A stretch of DNA of 11,892 bases from Acidobacteriota bacterium (GTDB lineage Bacteria > Acidobacteriota > Blastocatellia > Pyrinomonadales > Pyrinomonadaceae): the NCBI GenBank assembly GCA_020853255.1, contig JADYZI010000460.1, positions 1 to 11,892 on the forward strand, in the 5' to 3' direction. The position numbers were made by a program, and so were the translations under genes. Shown here in pieces: positions 7,759 through 11,892 of this stretch. The notes below the pieces were generated by a model. That model saw nothing but the letters and a program-made list of their open reading frames with translations, was not told the DNA's origin and made no database searches. Numbering within the stretch: the stretch's first letter is position 1; each line of letters starts with the position of its first letter.

Positions 7759-9156
7759 TTAAGTCTGCATGGACGCAAGAAACTCGGCATTCGTCTTGGT
7801 CTTTCCAAGCCGTTCCAAAACAACTTCCATCTGCTCAACAGGCGAAAGCGGGTTGAGCACGCGACGCATGACCCAGATGCGTGCCAGGTCTTCCTTCTCG
7901 ATAAGCAGTTCTTCCTTACGGGTACCCGAACGCTGCAGGTCGATGGCCGGGAAAAGCCGCTTGTCGCTCAACCGCCGGTCGAGATGAATTTCCGAGTTGC
8001 CCGTTCCCTTGAACTCTTCAAAGATAACATCGTCCATACGCGAACCCGTGTCGATCAGCGCGGTCGCGATTATCGTCAGGCTGCCGCCTTCTTCAATATT
8101 TCGGGCCGCTCCGAAAAAGCGTTTCGGACGCTGCAGGGCGTTTGAATCGATACCGCCCGAAAGTATCTTTCCCGATGGCGGCACGACCGCGTTGTGCGCA
8201 CGGGCCAGACGGGTGATCGAATCAAGCAGAATGACCACATCGCGCTTGTGCTCGACAAGACGCTTGGCCTTTTCGATGACCATGTCCGCGACCTGCACGT
8301 GGCGGGTCGGCGGCTCATCAAAGGTCGATGAGATGACCTCGCCTTTCACCGAACGCTGCATATCGGTAACTTCTTCCGGCCGCTCGTCGATCAGCAGAAC
8401 GATCAGCGAGACCTCAGGATGATTTTGAGTGATCGAGTTTGCGATCGTCTGGAGCAACACCGTCTTACCGGTTCGCGGCGGAGCAACGATCAAGGCACGC
8501 TGGCCTTTACCTATCGGTGTAACGAGATCGATCACGCGGGCCGCTATATTTTCCGGGCCCACTTCCATCGAAAGCTGCTCGTCCGGATAAAGCGGCGTGA
8601 GATTATCAAAAAAGATCTTCTCGCGGGACTGCTCGGGAGCCTCGAAATTGATCGCCTCGACCTTGATCAGTGCAAAATACCGCTCGCCTTCCTTTGGCGG
8701 CCGGATCTGGCCCGAAACGGTATCACCCGTGCGGAGGTCGAATTTGCGGATCTGTGACGGGCTGACATAAATATCATCCGGGCCGGGAAGATAGTTGTAT
8801 TCCGGCGCCCGCAAAAAGCCGAAGCCGTCCGGAAGCGTCTCAAGCACGCCCTCGGAAAAGATCAGTCCGCTTTTCTCGGTCTGGGCCGCAAGCACCTTAA
8901 ATATCAATTCCTGCTTACGCAGGCCCGAAGCTCCCTCAATGCCCATTTCCTTGGCGATATGCGTAAGCTCGCTTATCGACATATCCTTTAGGTCAGTAAG
9001 GTTCAATAGTTCGGTCTTGGGAGCATTCTCGTTCGATCTGGGAGAAGCTCCGTCAGTACCTTCTGGAGCACCGGCGGCTGGCGGTGAACCGTCGGCCGGC
9101 TGATTATCTGTGTTCACAGGTTTGGATCTGCGTGATGGTGTGGTTTTCGTTGCCAT
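7759..9156 (-). CDS. rho: Transcription termination factor Rho
   Basis: The hexameric RNA helicase/ATPase that ends transcription at C-rich rut sites. At 465 residues it is about 45 longer than E. coli Rho (419). Residues 1-48 are a Pro/Ala/Ser/Gly/Asn-rich, basic-start segment that looks disordered. Residues about 49-90 are the SAP-like Rho N domain ([21 protein letters not shown]). The cold-shock-like RNA-binding domain follows, with GFGFLR at 111-116. The motor carries the P-loop APPRTGKT (225-232), DERPEE (257-262), Walker B ILLDSITR (309-316), the Q-loop region around GKILSGGID (329-337) and GTRKEELL (411-418). All core motifs are intact. The ATG at 9156 starts [10 protein letters not shown]. 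No Shine-Dalgarno is present; a 12-base palindrome occupies that place. Rho commonly regulates itself through its leader, and the 220-base gap here is compatible with that. Confidence 0.98.
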   Translation of the reverse strand: MATKTTPSRRSKPVNTDNQPADGSPPAAGAPEGTDGASPRSNENAPKTELLNLTDLKDMSISELTHIAKEMGIEGASGLRKQELIFKVLAAQTEKSGLIFSEGVLETLPDGFGFLRAPEYNYLPGPDDIYVSPSQIRKFDLRTGDTVSGQIRPPKEGERYFALIKVEAINFEAPEQSREKIFFDNLTPLYPDEQLSMEVGPENIAARVIDLVTPIGKGQRALIVAPPRTGKTVLLQTIANSITQNHPEVSLIVLLIDERPEEVTDMQRSVKGEVISSTFDEPPTRHVQVADMVIEKAKRLVEHKRDVVILLDSITRLARAHNAVVPPSGKILSGGIDSNALQRPKRFFGAARNIEEGGSLTIIATALIDTGSRMDDVIFEEFKGTGNSEIHLDRRLSDKRLFPAIDLQRSGTRKEELLIEKEDLARIWVMRRVLNPLSPVEQMEVVLERLGKTKTNAEFLASMQT

Positions 9157-9163
9157 GTTGTTT

Positions 9164-9175
9164 CGGTATTTACCG
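9164..9175. repeat. Palindrome just upstream of the rho start codon
   Basis: CGGTATTTACCG is a near-complete dyad (arms CGGTA and TACCG) whose edge is seven bases from the rho ATG, where a Shine-Dalgarno sequence would normally lie. It could fold into a small hairpin in the rho mRNA or bind a protein. Function is unproven. Confidence 0.45.
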
Positions 9176-9300
9176 CTTTTTTCCGCCCGGCTGGTCCGAA
9201 CGCAAAAGTTGCCAAAATATTATTGCTAAAGCCCTTAATTCCCGGCCTGAAGTATATAGGTGGAGTTAATCGTATGGACTAAACGTAGTAAAACAGCTGA

Positions 9301-9319
9301 ATCAAGCTCGAAGCTCGAT
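9301..9319 (-). terminator. Weak candidate terminator after engB
   Basis: Minus-strand arms ATCGAGCT and AGCTTGAT pair around a TCG loop (eight pairs including one G-U). The nearest T-run (GTTTT) starts about eight bases after the stem, so it is a poor match to an intrinsic terminator. It lies about 60 bases after the engB stop codon. Confidence 0.3.
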
Positions 9320-9376
9320 AAAATTTCGGGATTTATGAATTATTACTACAATAAACCTAAGAAAGCAAATAAATTT

Positions 9377-9958
9377 TCAGCTTTTTTTCATTGAACGGCC
9401 GATCTCGGCCCACAATTCGTCCCGCCCGATAGCACTAGACGCTGAATAAGGAATAATTTTGCTTTGCGGCATTTCCCGCCCTATCGCGGCCGCCTGTTTC
9501 TTTACCTCGCTTCGCGAAAGTTTATCGGACTTTGTCGCGACAACGATATGAGGCCTGTCATGGGCGAGAAGCCAATCGTTCAACTGCAGGTCCAACGCAC
9601 TCGGCGGGTGCCGTGAATCGACCAATTGAATGAACAATACAAGTTCCGGGCGGCCTGTCAGATATTCGCGGGCCATCTCGCCCCAGTCCGACCGCATCGC
9701 TTTGGAAACTTTTGCATACCCATATCCCGGAAGATCGACAAAATAGAATGCTTCGTTTACGAGAAAATAATTGATACTCTGCGTTCTGCCGGGTGTGTTC
9801 GATGTTCGAGCGAGGCCTTTTCGCCCTAGCAGCGAGTTCAAAAGAGATGATTTGCCGACATTCGACCTGCCCAGAAACGCGATCTCCGGGCGTCCGTCAG
9901 TGGTCCAATGACTCTTATTGAAGGCGCTTTTGACGAATTCCGCCGAAATGATCTTCAT
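9377..9958 (-). CDS. engB: Ribosome biogenesis GTPase EngB (YihA/YsxC)
   Basis: A small TRAFAC-class GTPase needed for assembly of the large ribosomal subunit and, in E. coli, linked to cell division. The 193 residues are nearly all the G domain. G1 is GRSNVGKSS (30-38), G2 is TPGRTQ (55-60) with Thr59, G3 is DLPGYG (75-80), G4 is TKSD (142-145) and G5 is SAS (172-174). DSRHPPSALD (about 114-123) is a family hallmark. The ATG at 9958 is preferred over the GTG directly before it at 9961, because GGAGAGGG (9971-9964) then lies at ideal spacing. Only 18 bases separate it from the lon stop, so the two genes are probably co-transcribed. The lon-engB neighbourhood also occurs in other bacteria, such as Bacillus (lonA-ysxC). 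Confidence 0.97.
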   Translation of the reverse strand: MKIISAEFVKSAFNKSHWTTDGRPEIAFLGRSNVGKSSLLNSLLGRKGLARTSNTPGRTQSINYFLVNEAFYFVDLPGYGYAKVSKAMRSDWGEMAREYLTGRPELVLFIQLVDSRHPPSALDLQLNDWLLAHDRPHIVVATKSDKLSRSEVKKQAAAIGREMPQSKIIPYSASSAIGRDELWAEIGRSMKKS

Positions 9959-9963
9959 CACCG

Positions 9964-9971
9964 CCCTCTCC
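9964..9971 (-). promoter_or_regulatory. Ribosome binding site deciding the engB start
   Basis: The minus strand reads GGAGAGGG, then CGGTG, then ATG. GGAG is nine bases from the ATG at 9958 and AGGG is five bases from it. This favours that ATG over the GTG three bases earlier. Confidence 0.7.
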
Positions 9972-9976
9972 GGGGC

Positions 9977-11892
9977 CTACTCCACATTGGTCGTAATGTC
10001 CGCGGGGTGAATCTCAGAATTCCATATTTGCGGGGTCGCCAGCGATTGATCATCACCGCTCGGGTCAAGGGCCCGATCAAGGACCTCATCGATCGTATCG
10101 ACCAGATGGATCGTCAAGTCTTCACGGACCTCATCCGGAATGTCAGCAAGGTCTTTCTCATTTTCTTTGGAGAGGATCAAGGTCTTTAGGCCGAAGCGAT
10201 GGGCTGCAAGCAGCTTTTCCTTTACACCGCCTATCGGCAGAACCTTTCCGCGAAGCGTGATCTCGCCGGTCATTGCCACGTCGTGCCGCGCACGCGTTCC
10301 TTTCAAAGCCGAGACCATGGCGGTCGCTATCGTTATCCCGGCACTAGGCCCATCCTTAGGGATCGCACCTTCGGGGACGTGGATATGCAGGTCCTTTTCA
10401 CGAAAATCTTTCGGATCGATTCCAAGCGTTTCGGCCCTGGACCTGACACATGTGAGCGCCGCCCTGGCCGATTCCTGCATCACCTCGCCGAGTTTTCCGG
10501 TCAGCGTGACCTCCCCTTTCCCCTCGACCAACGTTGCCTCGACCTGCAGAACATCTCCGCCAACCTCGGTCCAGGCCAGGCCGTTTACCAATCCGACCTC
10601 GCTTTTTCGGGCGATGTCCTGCTTTCTGAACCGAATTGTGCCAAGTAACTCATTGACCTTCTCGGCGTCTATAACAACGCGGAAATCCTCTTTGTTGTCG
10701 GCGACCACATACTTGCGGGCGATCTTTCGCAAACAGGACCCGATCTCCCGCTCCAGATTTCTTACACCTGCCTCACGCGTATAGTGGCGGATTATTTCAA
10801 GAATACCGTCGCCCGTGAACTTGACCGCTTCCGCGTCAATGCCGTTATTCTCTGCGGATTTTTCCATTAGATGCCGCTTCGCAATTTCGGTCTTTTCACG
10901 CTCGGTATAACCGGAAAGTGTCAATATCTCAAGCCTGTCCTGAAGCGCCGGCGGAATTGTGTGCAGCACATTCGCGGTCGCGATGAAGAAGACGTGCGAC
11001 AGGTCGTAGTCAACATCGAGATAATGGTCACGAAATGTACTGTTCTGCTCAGGATCAAGTACCTCAAGCAACGCGGCACTCGGGTCGCCGCGAAAATCGC
11101 GGCCGAGTTTATCTACCTCATCCAGCAAGATGACCGGGTTGATCGTTCCAGCCCGTTTCATCAGCTGAACGATCTGGCCCGGCAAGGCGCCGATGTAGGT
11201 CCGCCGATGGCCGCGGATCTCCGCCTCATCGTGTACACCGCCAAGCGCAAGCCGGACGAACTTTCTGCCGGTCGCCTTGGCTATCGACTTCCCTAGCGAT
11301 GTTTTACCAACGCCGGGTGCACCGACAAAACACAGGATCGTTCCCTTTGGATTTTTGACCAATTGGCGAACGGCAAGGAACTCAAGGATCCGTTCTTTGA
11401 TCTTCTCAAGGCCGTAATGATCGGCGTTGAGTGTCTTTTCCGCCTCGGTCAGGTCCTCGAGCTCTTCTGAGCGCTCCTTCCAAGGCACGTTGATCAGCCA
11501 GTCCAGGTAAGTACGCGAGACCGTGCTCTCGGCGGACATCGGCGGCATGGCCTCTAGACGAGAGAATTCCTGCATCGCCTTCTCTTTCGCTTCCTCGCTC
11601 ATGCCTGCGTCTCCGATCTTCTTTTTTAGGTCTTCCAGCTCGGCCTTGTCATCTTTTCGGCCCAGCTCCTTATGGATCGCCTTGATCTGCTCGTTGAGAT
11701 AGTACTCGCGCTGGTGCTTGTCCATCTGCTTCTTTGTTCGCGAGTGGATCGTGCGGTCAAGCTGGCGCTTTTCGATCTCAGTTTCCAGAATATCGGCAAG
11801 CTTCTGCAGCCTTTCCTGGACCGAGAATGTCTCAAGCAGGTCCTGTTTTTCCTCGACGCTTATACGCAGATGCGAGCTCATCGCGTCCGAGA
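9977..11892 (-). CDS. lon: ATP-dependent protease Lon (LonA), N-terminus outside the window
   Basis: A cytoplasmic AAA+ serine protease that degrades misfolded and regulatory proteins. The frame is open to the window edge, giving 637 visible codons. By comparison with E. coli Lon (784 residues) roughly 165-170 N-terminal residues are missing. The ATG at 11881 is internal: it falls within the conserved SSHL...KQDLLETFSVQERL helix and the upstream codons (Ser-Asp-Ala) continue the frame. Counting from that Met, the coiled-coil linker covers about 20-110, Walker A GAPGVGKTS is at 187-195 and Walker B ILLDEVDK at 251-258. The catalytic dyad is Ser513 in PKDGPSAG and Lys556 in GGVKEKLLAAHR, 43 residues apart as in E. 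coli. The C-terminal tail after LDRALDP is somewhat longer than in E. coli and polar. It is followed closely by engB. Its promoter is not in the window. Confidence 0.98.
   Translation of the reverse strand, partial: SDAMSSHLRISVEEKQDLLETFSVQERLQKLADILETEIEKRQLDRTIHSRTKKQMDKHQREYYLNEQIKAIHKELGRKDDKAELEDLKKKIGDAGMSEEAKEKAMQEFSRLEAMPPMSAESTVSRTYLDWLINVPWKERSEELEDLTEAEKTLNADHYGLEKIKERILEFLAVRQLVKNPKGTILCFVGAPGVGKTSLGKSIAKATGRKFVRLALGGVHDEAEIRGHRRTYIGALPGQIVQLMKRAGTINPVILLDEVDKLGRDFRGDPSAALLEVLDPEQNSTFRDHYLDVDYDLSHVFFIATANVLHTIPPALQDRLEILTLSGYTEREKTEIAKRHLMEKSAENNGIDAEAVKFTGDGILEIIRHYTREAGVRNLEREIGSCLRKIARKYVVADNKEDFRVVIDAEKVNELLGTIRFRKQDIARKSEVGLVNGLAWTEVGGDVLQVEATLVEGKGEVTLTGKLGEVMQESARAALTCVRSRAETLGIDPKDFREKDLHIHVPEGAIPKDGPSAGITIATAMVSALKGTRARHDVAMTGEITLRGKVLPIGGVKEKLLAAHRFGLKTLILSKENEKDLADIPDEVREDLTIHLVDTIDEVLDRALDPSGDDQSLATPQIWNSEIHPADITTNVE

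Larger units (their letters stand above)
9157..9376. other. Spacer and leader between engB and rho
   Basis: A 220-base AT-rich stretch with no gene. It should contain the end of the lon-engB transcript and the rho promoter and 5' leader. Visible are a hairpin ATCGAGCT-TCG-AGCTTGAT on the minus strand (9319-9301, one G-U pair) followed a few bases later by TTTT, a TATATA hexamer on the minus strand at 9258-9253 without a good -35 partner, and the palindrome CGGTATTTACCG just before rho. I cannot assign a promoter with confidence. Confidence 0.7.

Noticed and set aside
10140..10784. A 214-codon plus-strand open frame
   Set aside because: It lies entirely antisense to the well-conserved proteolytic part of lon. 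Its composition is that of a reverse-complement shadow rich in Ser, Arg and Pro.
11879..11881. The ATG at 11881 as the true lon start
   Set aside because: The frame is open upstream to the window edge, and the residues around it belong to a conserved internal helix of Lon. The N-terminal substrate-binding domain would be missing otherwise.
1..11892. A defence island, prophage, integron or secondary-metabolite cluster
   Set aside because: All seven genes are recognised, and six of them are housekeeping or central-metabolism genes or a common accessory enzyme. There is no integrase, nuclease, toxin, transposase or biosynthetic core gene on either strand.

Overview
The window reads as ordinary bacterial chromosome. 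Seven protein genes all lie on the minus strand, so transcription runs from high to low coordinates. In transcription order they are lon (5' end outside the window), engB, rho, a large TonB-dependent receptor-like outer-membrane protein, glgA, a GNAT acetyltransferase and purA (3' end outside the window). Coding density is high, and the only sizeable non-coding stretches are about 490 bases upstream of the receptor gene and about 220 bases upstream of rho. I see no tRNA, rRNA, CRISPR array, transposase, phage gene or toxin-antitoxin pair.

The organism is most likely a Gram-negative bacterium of the Acidobacteriota, perhaps class Blastocatellia. This is an inference. It rests mainly on the ~1,300-residue receptor with an N-terminal carboxypeptidase-regulatory-like domain, a plug and a very long barrel ending in Phe. 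Such solitary 'Oar-like' receptors are greatly expanded in that phylum. The moderate GC content and frequent absence of Shine-Dalgarno sequences fit but prove nothing.

Layout: (1) 9958-11892, lon then engB, 18 bases apart, an apparent operon for proteolysis and ribosome assembly/cell division. (2) 7759-9156, rho, alone, with a 220-base leader that holds two small hairpins. (3) 7266-7758, a non-coding region with a strong ribosome binding site next to the receptor gene, a 14-base perfect palindrome, and a striking near-perfect inverted repeat with 30-base arms built from repeated copies of one 12-base word. (4) 3315-7265, the receptor gene, closed by a clear intrinsic terminator. (5) 1-3209, glgA, a GNAT acetyltransferase and purA, each overlapping the next by a few bases, so almost certainly one translationally coupled transcript.

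Most of the window is conserved housekeeping and I do not see a new defence or mobile system. The items most worth a second look are the nested palindromic repeat at 7597-7690, the glgA/GNAT/purA coupling, a Gly-to-Arg change in the aspartate-binding loop of PurA, and the palindrome that takes the place of a ribosome binding site in front of rho.
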